A stretch of 14,575 nt of DNA from a bacterium (GCA_030607655.1 JAUWJN010000023.1:1-14575), one strand, 5' to 3'. Positions 1 through 8,036 are shown, counted from the stretch's first letter. Numbers and translations are program-made. The notes: a model not told the origin generated them from the sequence alone.

Positions 1-722
1 GGAACACTGCTCGCGCCCAACGTCTGCGAGAAGTGGCTACCGATTATATCCTACCCCTGCGCAACCAGGATTTGGTGCCGGTGGTAGTAGTATCTGCTTT
101 TGACTGGGCTACTGATAAGTTGGAGCAGCTTACCGCCTGTATTACTCCGGAACCTCATCCCCACGAGTATGCCCGCCTAATGATGAGTGGGGAGCTGCGG
201 GCTAATTCCGCTCTGGCCTTAACTCTAGATTGTCTGGGCTGTCCCGCCCGGTCTATGACAGGCCGGGAAGCGGGGATAATAACGCGGGGCGGCGCCGTAG
301 ATGCACTGATCGAGGAAGTTGATGCGGACAAAGTTCTGGAGTTGATCAACAAGCAAGTAGTGCCCATAGTGGCCGGCTTCCAAGGCTATTACTATGATGA
401 GCAAACTGGCCGTGACGAAGTGTCCATTCTAGGACGCGGCGGCTCCAACCTGACCGCCGTGGCGTTGGCTGCTGCCTTGGGGCAGACTGAGGCCACTATG
501 TACAGCAATGTGGACGCCATTTATGACGCTGAGCCCAAAACGAGCCAGGATGCTCAGCGGCTGACGGAGGTGAGGGGGGAAGAGTTGCTGTCCTGGCCGG
601 AGTTCCCCAAGGTGATACAGCGCGAATCAGTGGAGTACGCCGTAGCGCAGAACGTTGACATTTGGATTCGCAGCGGCTTTGAACCTGACCGGCCGGGGAC
701 ACGGATAATCTGCCGAGAATGA
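1..722 (+). CDS. Aspartokinase-type amino acid kinase, 5'-partial, no ACT domain
   Basis: The reading frame is open from the first bases of the window, so this is the 3' part of a gene whose KFGG(T/S)S nucleotide-binding start lies just upstream. The GTG at 33 is internal. Numbering from that GTG, the aspartokinase landmarks appear in order: VVVVSAF (17-23, usually VVVSAM), SGE (52-54), a TGREAGIIT stretch (76-84), VPIVAGFQG (110-118), GRGGSNLTA (134-142), a degenerate YSNVDAIYDAEP (157-168, usually YTDVDGVYTADP), and a C-terminal VIQRESVEYA segment. Aspartokinases phosphorylate L-aspartate in the cytosol at the entry to lysine, threonine and methionine synthesis. The protein stops about 15 residues after the last kinase-domain segment, so the C-terminal ACT domains that normally bind feedback inhibitors are absent. 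The Asp usual in GRGGSD is Asn139. The family call is firm; the exact pathway is uncertain. It is unrelated in content to the exported proteins downstream. Confidence 0.9.
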   Translation, partial: NTARAQRLREVATDYILPLRNQDLVPVVVVSAFDWATDKLEQLTACITPEPHPHEYARLMMSGELRANSALALTLDCLGCPARSMTGREAGIITRGGAVDALIEEVDADKVLELINKQVVPIVAGFQGYYYDEQTGRDEVSILGRGGSNLTAVALAAALGQTEATMYSNVDAIYDAEPKTSQDAQRLTEVRGEELLSWPEFPKVIQRESVEYAVAQNVDIWIRSGFEPDRPGTRIICRE

Positions 723-740
723 AAGAGAGCAGACTGAATT

Positions 741-759
741 AAGCCCCGGGGAGGGGTTT
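741..759 (+). terminator. Weak hairpin after the kinase gene, possible terminator
   Basis: A 7-bp stem (AAGCCCC pairing with GGGGTTT, including one G-U pair) with a 5-nt loop lies 18 bp after the kinase stop codon. Only three T follow within the stem and there is no further U-tract, so it may be an inefficient terminator or just a stem. Its position between the kinase gene and the next promoter fits a transcription boundary. Confidence 0.3.
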
Positions 760-764
760 ACCTC

Positions 765-793
765 TTGCGGAGGGAGCGCAACTGTGCTATAAT
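765..793 (+). promoter_or_regulatory. Sigma-70-type extended -10 promoter for the exported-protein cluster
   Basis: A perfect TATAAT (788-793) is preceded by TGC, giving an extended -10 (TGn). A TTGCGG -35 half-site (765-770) lies exactly 17 bp upstream. Transcription would start near 800, leaving a leader of about 130 nt before the large exported protein. This is the best promoter in the window and probably drives the five-gene run, since no clear terminators separate those genes. Confidence 0.75.
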
Positions 794-799
794 GTGCAG

Positions 800-918
800 T
801 GTCGGTGCTGGGGGGGTAGGAAGACGGTAAAGGACGGTGGGTTGCCAGCTTCCAATAGCTACCACTAGGAGACGTCGTGAGCGGTAGCCACAACTGCGGT
901 TATCATCATAGTATTGCG
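800..918 (+). promoter_or_regulatory. Possible structured 5' leader with competing stems
   Basis: The leader between the promoter and the ribosome binding site contains GCTACC (858-863), which can pair perfectly with GGTAGC (883-888). The segment GGTAGCC (883-889) can instead pair with GGTTATC (898-904), with two G-U pairs and an 8-nt loop. The two stems exclude each other, and the second ends 14 nt before the Shine-Dalgarno. I recognise no known riboswitch class. This could be an uncharacterised regulatory leader or chance pairing. Confidence 0.25.
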
Positions 919-924
919 AAGGAG
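919..924 (+). promoter_or_regulatory. Shine-Dalgarno AAGGAG that decides a TTG start
   Basis: AAGGAG at 919-924 overlaps the first possible in-frame start (GTG at 924) and so cannot serve it. It sits 8 nt before the in-frame TTG at 933, the ideal distance. TTG 933 is therefore preferred as the start of the large exported protein. Confidence 0.65.
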
Positions 925-932
925 TGAGGGTA

Positions 933-3900
933 TTGCAACAGGGTCGCCTTCTGCGTACGGTACCGGTATGTTTGCTCTTATGCCTCCTTTTATTTTTGCT
1001 ATTCTCGCACCTGGGCTTACCCCAACCGGGACGATGGGCGCCATTTCACTCCGTCATAGCGCCGGCGGGTATCACTGGCCCCAGCGGCAGTAACCGCCCG
1101 ATAATCATCGAGAAGCTCCCGCCATTGCCGGGTTTGGTCCAGCCCGCCCAGGGCCCCGGCCCCATTCCTGATGACGACTTAACCGCAACTGGCCTCAGCA
1201 CTGACGAGCTAGATCCGACTGCCTCGCCGGCGGGGACCCAAAGTCGCATTGCCTTTGTGACGACGGGACTTGACCTTGACGGCGATAATCAGATAGACCC
1301 CACCCTCCCTGATGACCCTAACTTCACTCCTCACTTCAATATCTGGATAATGCGGGCTGATGGCTCGGAGCAGATCCAGATTACGGATCTTGCCGGGGAT
1401 GAAAGGGAGCCGGCTTACGATCCCAGTGGCCACCTGTTTGCTTACTCTTCCAATGTCACGGGAACCTGGCAGATATACACCGTCGAAATTTCCAGCGGCC
1501 TCGTGCAGCAAATTACTACTGGCGCCGGCAATAAACGCCATCCTACTTGGTCCACAGATGGTAGATGGATTGCCTTTGCCTGCGATGCAGACGGCAACTG
1601 GAACATCTACAGGATAAACTCTCGCGGTGTGGGCACCCCCAGCCAGCTAACCACCAGTCCGGGCGACGAGACTGCTCCCGCTTGGCAGCCGGGCGGGAAT
1701 ACCATTGCCTATACCGGTGAAGTTGGCGGGACGTGCAGGATTTACACTATGACGCCCGAGGGCACTAATGTGACCTGCATATCCTCCGGTGGTGGCGACC
1801 CCGCAACCGATGACATAGAACCCGGCTGGCAACGCAACGGTACTACCCTGGCCTTTAGCTCTAACCGATTGACCGGCGGGGGGGATACAGTCAGAGACTA
1901 CAACATCTGGCGGATGACGAGCCTGGGCGAGCTGGAGGGGCCGGAGGCGACCCTCCTGAGCAGCACTGACCCCGCCGATGCCGGCGATGATGTCAATCCC
2001 TATTGGACTCCGCCTCTGGAGCGACAGCCACTACGGGTCATATTTGAATCAAACCGCGCCAACATAGGCGAAAATAACATTGATATATGGCGACACATAA
2101 TCCAGGACACTCGGCCGCCGGTTCTCGACGACCTGCCCAGTGTGGACAACCGTCTCCCCGCGCCGGGAAGTGATATCACCGTTAGCGTCCCGGTACATGA
2201 TAAAGAGCCCGGGGTAGCGGCGGTCCGGGCTATCTTCAAGAATCCGGATATCAAGCTATACATGGCATACTACGGATGGGGATGGTACGATACCAACTTT
2301 CTTGAGGGTGACAAGTACCTAGAGTGGGACTGTATGACGGTGGATAGTGTGGAGCTGACTGACCCTGACGGGGACGGAACATTCTCGGGAACCTGGACCA
2401 CGCCGCTGACTGCTCGCGACTACATTATTGATATTCTGGTGATGGACAATGCCGGTAACTCCCTGACTTATGATGATATCTACGGCTTCAGCACCGAAGT
2501 CTTCTCACCTCAACATAATATTCTCTTCGTGAATGATTACTGCGAGGGGCAATCATTTCTGGCCTTGTTGGGCTTGAACAATGACTATCCGGCGTGGTTT
2601 CCCGTCGAGAGCTATTATACGTCCAATCCTAGTGACCACCCCGATGTTTACAATGTCGAATATGACACGATTAGTGGTTACTTCGGGAAGAACTACGACG
2701 TATGGCGAGTTATCTGCCGCGGTCGTATCCCCCCCAGTGTCTATCAGTACTATTTGTCTACTATTGAATATCAGTTGGAACCCGCTGAGGCGGTCTCGGA
2801 TCCGGTCGGCGCCCAGCCTACCCGCGAGGTGCGGGTAGCGGATAGAATGATAGTATGGGCTGCGCCTCATACTGGTGATGTATGGGTGGGGGAGGAGTCG
2901 GGCTCGGTTGTGGATGCTCGAGTTCAGACTGACCTGGGATTATTCCTGGATCGCGGCGGCAATCTGATCATCTCCGGTCACGATATTGCCTGGGCTCTGA
3001 CCATGAACGGCACTATCACCAATAGTTTCCTCAGCAACCACCTCAAAGCCCAGTTCGTCGCCGATACTCCGTGCGCGGCGATAGGGTACTATGCCAGTAT
3101 CTGGGTATGGATTCCCGGCGGGGGCTGGTGGCGGATGCAGAATACCGCTTATGGGTTTACTGCAACTGGGGCGGAGGGGGATCCGGTAACCGATGCTAAT
3201 TGGGTACCCCGCATGGATTGCCGATTGGACGCAGATGAGCGGCCGCGTCAGCTCAAATCTCCCAAAATTCCCAACCCTGGGGACCCCAACCCAATTTATG
3301 AAGATGCCGCCGAATGGTCTCTGTATCCCGATCACATCCAAGTGCTGGGCAATGCTACTAAGCTATATGGGTACGGGGCTCCTGATAGCCATAGCTTCGC
3401 CGGGCCGCCTGCCGGCCTCCGGTATGATGATCCTACCACCGGCGCCCACCTGATCTACTTGGCGTTTGGCCTCGAGCAGATACACCGTGGGTACCACCAA
3501 ACGACACCTGCGTGCACTGGCGTGGAGTACAAGCACTGTAAGAACCATCGCAGCCACTTAATAGATAACACTTACATATGGATGTGCACGGGAACCTTCC
3601 AGGGCCGGGTCCTCTCGATCAAGGGCGGCCAACCTCTACTTGATCCCAATCCCATCGTAAAGGCTAAACAGGGCGGGACAGTGAGGTATGCGGTGCGTTG
3701 CCAGGATGATGGCACCTACGTTATGAATGGTATCCTGCCCGGGTGGTACCAGATGGAGGCTTATCGGCGCGGCTACGATATTGACCACTACGACCAAGAA
3801 CTTACTCACGCTTCCCTGGGGCCGGTGATAGTTGACTTTGTTCTTACGCATGCCCAGCCTGGCGCGATTGCCGGCACCGTGACTTCCGAAGCCACGGGTG

Positions 3901-6044
3901 ACTTCCTGGCCAATGTCCAGATAACCGTCTATGAGGCCCTGCCCATCGAAGAAGAGGAAGAAGAAGTTGAAGGCACCCAGACCGCGCAAGCAGACGAAGA
4001 AGAATATGAGCGCGGCGCTGAGAAGGGCTCGACCCTGACGGCGGCGGATGGTACCTACGATGTAGGTGGCTTGATGGCCGGCTTCTATTTCGTGGAGGCG
4101 AATGGCAACGCCATCGGCTACGACAGCGAGGAAAGATTGGTCGAGGTCACGGTGGGCAATACTACTACCGCTGACTTTGTGCTGACCGCTGCCGACGGCA
4201 TCCTGCAGGTAACGGTGCGGGATGGGGAAACGCTGGCCCCCCTGGCTGACGCGAGTGTGGAGGTCTTCGTGGCGGGTGAGGATGAGCCGGTGGCCGCCGC
4301 GGCGACCGATGAAGATGGGGTGGCCGAAATTGGCATCCAGCCGGGCACTTATCAGGTGATCGGGGAAGCCTCTGGATACGAGCGCTCCGCGCCCGTGCCC
4401 ACCCTTGTGGAATCGGTTAAGACTACCCAGATTACTATAGATATTGAGCGCCAGCCCCCGGGCTCGCTGAGTGGGAAAGTGGTCAGCGCGACCACCGGCA
4501 ACCCCGTGGGCGACGTACTGGTGAAAATTCTGTATAATGAGCAGGTGATAGCTACCACGACCACGGCCGGCACTCTTACTGATCCCGGCGACGGCAGTGA
4601 GCTATACAACTACATCTTCACCGACGTGCCTACTGGTACGGTGACCGTACGGCCCGATCCAGTCGGCTTCACTGCCCAGCCCACCGAACGGCGGGTACGG
4701 GTCGTTAGCGGCCAGCGCACCACGGGCGTCAACTTCCAGCTTTCTAGCCTCCATACATTCCCCGCCGGTATGCAGCTAATGTCCGTGCCGTTTGGCTATG
4801 AGATGACTGACCCGGCCCAGCTTCTGCAGGTGCCCGCCGCCGAGCTACTACTGGCCACTTGGCAGCCGGAGCGGATGCGGTATCGGCTCTATCCTCAGGC
4901 CCCGGCTGACCGCCTGCGCTTGGGTGTAGGCTACTGGCTGAAGCTAGCCACGGTCAGCGATTTGCGGCAAGAGGGCACGCGCCCCCTTGATCCCACCCTC
5001 ATCCTCGTGCAGCCCGGCTGGAATATAATCGGCGATCCTTTCAATGAAATTATTGACCTATACACAATTGAGGTGGAAGACCAAGCGGGGACGGTGCAGA
5101 GTTTATCGGCGGCGATGGCCGCCGGCAAGCTGCAAGGCACGTTGTTTGCCTATGTATTAGGTGGTTATCGGGCCGTGGCAGCACTGAGTCCCTATGCCGG
5201 CTATTGGTTCCGGGCCTATGAGCCGTTGACTCTGCACGTAAGCGAGAGCGCCGGCGCCCTGTCCGCCGCGCAAGTCGCCCAGCGGCCGGCAGTGCCGCCG
5301 CCAGCGGATGGCTGGCTGCTACCTCTGGAAGTAAGTGCGGGCGGATGTGTGGACGCCTCAACCTATCTGGGCCAGGCGGTCTCGGCGACGGCGGGATATG
5401 ATATCGGCAAGGATATGGAGAAGCCGCCGGCCGTGGACTTTGGCCCTTACGTATATGCTGCTTTTGAGCATGATAATGATAGCTCTTACCGTGGCAACTA
5501 TGCCGTGGATATCAGGCCGGAGGGCCAGGGCACCTGGACGCTGGCGGTTCATACCAACCTGACACAGACGCCAGTGACCATCCGCTGGCCGGATATGTCT
5601 GGTGTCCCGGATCAGGTACGGCTGATGCTGACCGATGAGGCGGCCGGCCGCCATGTGTATATGCGCACCGCCTCCGGCTACCAGTACACCGCGCGCGAGC
5701 CGGTGCGACACCTAAGGATTACAGCGGAGGATGGCTCGCGGGCCGGGGAGCTGATGGTTTCGGGACTAACGGCCACCGCCGCGGGCGGCCGCCGCGCCAG
5801 TATAGTCTACAGTCTGTCCCAGCCCGCTCAAGTATGGGTAGAGGTACGTAATATCTCCGGCGCGCTGGTCCGACAAGTAGGTGCGGGTCGGGTGCAGTCA
5901 GCCGGCCAGCAAATTGTGCTATGGGATGGATGTAACCAGGCCGGCGTCGCAGTGCCCGGTGGTCAGTATCTGGTGAAGGTTACCGCAGTTACTGACCAGG
6001 GCCGGCGCAGCAGCGCACTTAGCAGCTTCACGCTGTACCGGTAA
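933..6044 (+). CDS. Giant exported multidomain protein: TolB-like propeller, GATase-like, CPD-reg repeats, FlgD-like C-terminus
   Basis: About 1,703 residues from TTG 933. A basic start and a Leu-rich stretch (about 13-24) form a signal peptide or membrane anchor; no lipobox is visible. Residues about 105-390 are a TolB-like propeller with six blades, each ending in an [NQRD]I[WY]-type strand. A beta-sandwich domain follows (to about 525), then an alpha/beta domain (528 to about 850) with HNILFVNDY and GGNLIISGHDIAW (675 on), resembling class I amidotransferase/ThuA-like folds but with no evident catalytic triad. Four carboxypeptidase-regulatory-like beta repeats run from about 888 to 1273. 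The C-terminus is the shared cassette: a two-part SVP/GYW module (1276-1436), a second module (from Trp1461), and a FlgD-type Ig domain (about 1604-1703). No enzymatic motif was recognised. A binding, scaffold or surface role is inferred. It is the first gene of the run, behind the strong promoter. Confidence 0.85.
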   Translation: MQQGRLLRTVPVCLLLCLLLFLLFSHLGLPQPGRWAPFHSVIAPAGITGPSGSNRPIIIEKLPPLPGLVQPAQGPGPIPDDDLTATGLSTDELDPTASPAGTQSRIAFVTTGLDLDGDNQIDPTLPDDPNFTPHFNIWIMRADGSEQIQITDLAGDEREPAYDPSGHLFAYSSNVTGTWQIYTVEISSGLVQQITTGAGNKRHPTWSTDGRWIAFACDADGNWNIYRINSRGVGTPSQLTTSPGDETAPAWQPGGNTIAYTGEVGGTCRIYTMTPEGTNVTCISSGGGDPATDDIEPGWQRNGTTLAFSSNRLTGGGDTVRDYNIWRMTSLGELEGPEATLLSSTDPADAGDDVNPYWTPPLERQPLRVIFESNRANIGENNIDIWRHIIQDTRPPVLDDLPSVDNRLPAPGSDITVSVPVHDKEPGVAAVRAIFKNPDIKLYMAYYGWGWYDTNFLEGDKYLEWDCMTVDSVELTDPDGDGTFSGTWTTPLTARDYIIDILVMDNAGNSLTYDDIYGFSTEVFSPQHNILFVNDYCEGQSFLALLGLNNDYPAWFPVESYYTSNPSDHPDVYNVEYDTISGYFGKNYDVWRVICRGRIPPSVYQYYLSTIEYQLEPAEAVSDPVGAQPTREVRVADRMIVWAAPHTGDVWVGEESGSVVDARVQTDLGLFLDRGGNLIISGHDIAWALTMNGTITNSFLSNHLKAQFVADTPCAAIGYYASIWVWIPGGGWWRMQNTAYGFTATGAEGDPVTDANWVPRMDCRLDADERPRQLKSPKIPNPGDPNPIYEDAAEWSLYPDHIQVLGNATKLYGYGAPDSHSFAGPPAGLRYDDPTTGAHLIYLAFGLEQIHRGYHQTTPACTGVEYKHCKNHRSHLIDNTYIWMCTGTFQGRVLSIKGGQPLLDPNPIVKAKQGGTVRYAVRCQDDGTYVMNGILPGWYQMEAYRRGYDIDHYDQELTHASLGPVIVDFVLTHAQPGAIAGTVTSEATGDFLANVQITVYEALPIEEEEEEVEGTQTAQADEEEYERGAEKGSTLTAADGTYDVGGLMAGFYFVEANGNAIGYDSEERLVEVTVGNTTTADFVLTAADGILQVTVRDGETLAPLADASVEVFVAGEDEPVAAAATDEDGVAEIGIQPGTYQVIGEASGYERSAPVPTLVESVKTTQITIDIERQPPGSLSGKVVSATTGNPVGDVLVKILYNEQVIATTTTAGTLTDPGDGSELYNYIFTDVPTGTVTVRPDPVGFTAQPTERRVRVVSGQRTTGVNFQLSSLHTFPAGMQLMSVPFGYEMTDPAQLLQVPAAELLLATWQPERMRYRLYPQAPADRLRLGVGYWLKLATVSDLRQEGTRPLDPTLILVQPGWNIIGDPFNEIIDLYTIEVEDQAGTVQSLSAAMAAGKLQGTLFAYVLGGYRAVAALSPYAGYWFRAYEPLTLHVSESAGALSAAQVAQRPAVPPPADGWLLPLEVSAGGCVDASTYLGQAVSATAGYDIGKDMEKPPAVDFGPYVYAAFEHDNDSSYRGNYAVDIRPEGQGTWTLAVHTNLTQTPVTIRWPDMSGVPDQVRLMLTDEAAGRHVYMRTASGYQYTAREPVRHLRITAEDGSRAGELMVSGLTATAAGGRRASIVYSLSQPAQVWVEVRNISGALVRQVGAGRVQSAGQQIVLWDGCNQAGVAVPGGQYLVKVTAVTDQGRRSSALSSFTLYR
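3594..4748 (+). repeat. Four tandem carboxypeptidase-regulatory-like domain repeats (protein level)
   Basis: Within the giant protein, four beta-sandwich units of roughly 90-100 residues follow each other. Each carries a G-x-V start, a DG.Y or equivalent turn, a 'P.G.Y/F/V..' strand and a closing strand such as VDFVLT, ADFVLT or VNFQLS. The pattern is that of CarboxypepD_reg-like domains, which are structural spacers in exported proteins. The DNA is not obviously repetitive, so the duplications are old. Confidence 0.7.
3948..4026 (+). repeat. Acidic low-complexity insert in the second CPD-reg-like repeat
   Basis: Six consecutive Glu codons (GAA/GAG, 3948-3965) are followed by a Glu/Asp-rich stretch containing EEEYE, ending near 4026. 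The insert interrupts a loop of one beta-sandwich unit and is absent from its three sister repeats. It is probably a disordered linker; calcium binding or strand slippage at the GAA run are possible explanations. Confidence 0.6.
4758..5240 (+). other. SxP/GYW two-part module, copy 1
   Basis: The encoded residues 1276-1436 of the giant protein form two halves. The first has MSVPF and ends in GYWLK (GYW at 1333); the second has GWNIIGDPF (1362) and ends in GYWFRA (GYW at 1423). The same order of motifs recurs in the two other large proteins of this window. I cannot name a family for it. Confidence 0.75.
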
Positions 6045-6054
6045 AGGATTAGAC

Positions 6055-6084
6055 TTTACAAAGCATGGTGGTTTGTGTCATACT
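6055..6084 (+). promoter_or_regulatory. Possible secondary promoter upstream of the CsgG/FlgT-like gene
   Basis: TTTACA (6055-6060, 5 of 6 to the -35 consensus), an 18-bp spacer, and CATACT (6079-6084, 4 of 6 to the -10) preceded by TGT, an extended -10. The -35 overlaps the right arm of an inverted repeat (GTAAAG 6041-6046 and CTTTAC 6054-6059). It could boost the distal genes, but the -10 is poor. Confidence 0.3.
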
Positions 6085-6140
6085 ACGGGGCGTTGTCATA
6101 GATTTAGGCAACAGCTAGCTCTGAAGGGAGAACAATAGCG

Positions 6141-8036
6141 ATGCACCAGATGAATCAGCATCCACTATCCAAATACATAGCCTGGGTATTGGCCGTACTG
6201 CTAGCCATGCCATTTGCTGTACTTTGTAGTGGCGTTGATGCCCAAATTCGTGGTGAGATTACCGCGGCGGTGGTGTTGCCGATTGTGCTAGGCAGGGGTC
6301 TAGAAGGCGAACTGCTCTCGCAAAAGGCAACGGCAGCGGTGGCTTTGGCCCTGGAGGAATCGAGGGAGTTCAGAATTATTAGCGAGTCCAATCTGCAACG
6401 CGAACTCAGGGAGCTATCGCTCGAGCCGCCCTTGTCGCAGGCGGAGCAAATCCGGGTCGGAAAGCAACTACAGGCGGACAAGGTGATAAGCGGCACTCTC
6501 CACGAGCTGACTATCAACCGGCACACGGGTGAATGCCGAGTGCGTCTGGAATTAAGGTCGCTTGATATAGATAGTGAGGCGGTCCTCAACGGCGCCATAA
6601 ATACCATCACGACCAAGCGGATTCCTGGGTGGGAAGGCCCGGAAGTGCGCGTGGTCAATGAAGGGCTGCGCGAAGCGGCGGAAGCGACAGTGGCGGCGAT
6701 GTTGCGCACTAGAATCCCACGGGGCAACGTGGACTTGGTTGACGACCTGGGCGTGATAAATCTGAACCTGGGTGCCAGGGATGGGTTATACCGCGGGATG
6801 CAGATGCTGGTCAAGCGTGGTTACTGGGAGCCGGATATTGAGAAAGTAGTCATGCGGGACATCGGCACTATCGAGATAGATGACGCCCAGGCGCGACTGT
6901 CCACGGCTCATTCTATATCTGGGCAGACGCCCCGGACTGGCGATAAGGTCTATGCTCTGTACACGCTGCCGGAGATAGTGCGAGTCCAAGAACACAAGCG
7001 GCACGTTACCAGTTCCCTCAGAAAATTCTGGGCTTTGGGCATGTTAGCGGGATTATGGGCTATTGGCAGCGGTGGCGGCTCCACGAGCGCGCCGGGGGCT
7101 GATGTTCATCTGTATCAGACCGGGGCGGGAGGTCAGCCTATTGTCCGAGTTAACGTCCACCGCGGCTGGAATCCTGACGCCGACAGCACCCACGATTGGC
7201 TTTTCTTCCGCGGCGAGAGTCCGGGCTTCCCGGCTGAGGTGGACGATCGCAACTATCTCGTAGGCGCGGTAAAGGGCGGTCACGTGGATTACTGGGAGGA
7301 CACCCCTGAGCGGCGAGTTGGCTTGACTTTCGAGGATGAATTCACATTTCTGGACCGCGAGGGCGAGGAAGAGGACGGCGACGTAGATATTGACTACAAC
7401 CATCTGGAGTTGATAGCCGGCCGGACCTATTATTACAAGGTACGACGAATTGTAGATCCGTGGCGGCCCATAATTCCCATTGCTGAGCAGGTCGATGAAG
7501 AGCTCGAAGACGTTAGCTTTAGTGTTGATCCCGCCGACGCCCTCAGTGAGGCCAGTAGTCCGGCCGGGCCGGTAACTTACTTCCAACCGCCCACCCTGAG
7601 TCGGCCCACCAACGGTAGTACTACCGTGAACCCCCAGGATGTGACTTTTGAGTGGCAGCCATCTACGGGGGCCGGCGAGTATCGGGTCTTTGTCTATGAT
7701 AATCCTAATTTCAATGATCCACCGGTGTATCAGCACACTGTTATCTGGACTGGCCAAAGCGCGATGCAGTACCGGGTTACTGACTTCACCTTCAGCGGCG
7801 ACCGGATGTATTATTGGGCGGTGGGTGCCCGAGTGAGCGGCGAACCGGCTCCCAAAGTGTGGGTCGCGGGCCAAGACAAAACCGGATGGGTATTGAGCAA
7901 CATTTGGATCTTCCAGACCGTTTCCATGCCACCACCGGTGCCCTCGGCAGCCGGCCAGGCTGACGGACCGCGCCGGCCTGGGGTGCGCACGGGATGGTGG
8001 GGCGAGCGGCCGATACGGCAGATGCCCAGGCAATAG
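6141..8036 (+). CDS. Exported CsgG/TolB-N-like protein with FlgT-C-like and Fn3-like domains
   Basis: 631 residues. AAGGGAG (6124-6130) lies 10 nt before the ATG. A signal peptide (about 1-34) ends with VDA before Gln. Residues about 36-195 resemble the CsgG/LpoB/TolB-N alpha/beta fold: a stretch reading FRIISESNLQRELRE, then a 'lgkqL.ADkvisG.l' strand-helix pattern, as in periplasmic proteins that act at the outer membrane. Residues about 196-272 match the FlgT C-terminal pattern: NLGARDGLYRGM (209-220), IGTIEI (241-246) and GDKVYAL (267-273). A 14-residue hydrophobic stretch (297-310) is followed by a Gly/Ser linker, then two Fn3-like domains (about 321-440 and 482-592, the latter with VTFEWQPSTGAGEYRVFV) and a basic Pro/Arg-rich tail. 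No lipobox: the Cys at 29 follows Leu. A role in envelope assembly beside the propeller protein is inferred. Confidence 0.8.
   Translation: MHQMNQHPLSKYIAWVLAVLLAMPFAVLCSGVDAQIRGEITAAVVLPIVLGRGLEGELLSQKATAAVALALEESREFRIISESNLQRELRELSLEPPLSQAEQIRVGKQLQADKVISGTLHELTINRHTGECRVRLELRSLDIDSEAVLNGAINTITTKRIPGWEGPEVRVVNEGLREAAEATVAAMLRTRIPRGNVDLVDDLGVINLNLGARDGLYRGMQMLVKRGYWEPDIEKVVMRDIGTIEIDDAQARLSTAHSISGQTPRTGDKVYALYTLPEIVRVQEHKRHVTSSLRKFWALGMLAGLWAIGSGGGSTSAPGADVHLYQTGAGGQPIVRVNVHRGWNPDADSTHDWLFFRGESPGFPAEVDDRNYLVGAVKGGHVDYWEDTPERRVGLTFEDEFTFLDREGEEEDGDVDIDYNHLELIAGRTYYYKVRRIVDPWRPIIPIAEQVDEELEDVSFSVDPADALSEASSPAGPVTYFQPPTLSRPTNGSTTVNPQDVTFEWQPSTGAGEYRVFVYDNPNFNDPPVYQHTVIWTGQSAMQYRVTDFTFSGDRMYYWAVGARVSGEPAPKVWVAGQDKTGWVLSNIWIFQTVSMPPPVPSAAGQADGPRRPGVRTGWWGERPIRQMPRQ

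Noticed and set aside
33..35. GTG as start of the kinase gene
   Set aside because: The frame is open upstream and the VVVVSAF strand comes only 17 residues later, which would cut off the essential KFGGSS region. The true start is outside the window.
924..926. GTG as start of the giant protein
   Set aside because: It overlaps the Shine-Dalgarno sequence, leaving no spacing. TTG 933 fits better, though the difference is only three residues.
5745..6041. Type IX secretion signal domain at the C-terminus of the giant protein
   Set aside because: The domain resembles the FlgD-type Ig fold often placed C-terminally in exported proteins, but no PorU/PorV-type machinery is in the window and the domain alone does not prove type IX secretion.
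6041..6059. GTAAAG/CTTTAC stem as a terminator after the giant gene
   Set aside because: The stem is only 6 bp and mostly A-T pairs, overlaps the stop codon, and has no following T-tract.
6093..6121. TTGTCA as an alternative -35 before the CsgG/FlgT-like gene
   Set aside because: The hexamer at the right spacing (6116-6121) is TAGCTC, a poor -10.
6141..6245. Lipoprotein signal in the CsgG/FlgT-like protein (Cys at residue 29)
   Set aside because: The residue before the Cys is Leu, not Gly, Ala or Ser, so the lipobox is absent. A signal peptidase I site VDA|Q is better.
6155..6814. A 219-codon minus-strand open frame
   Set aside because: It is antisense to the signal peptide and CsgG-like domain, Ser/Arg/Thr-rich and without motifs; it is a shadow of the real gene.
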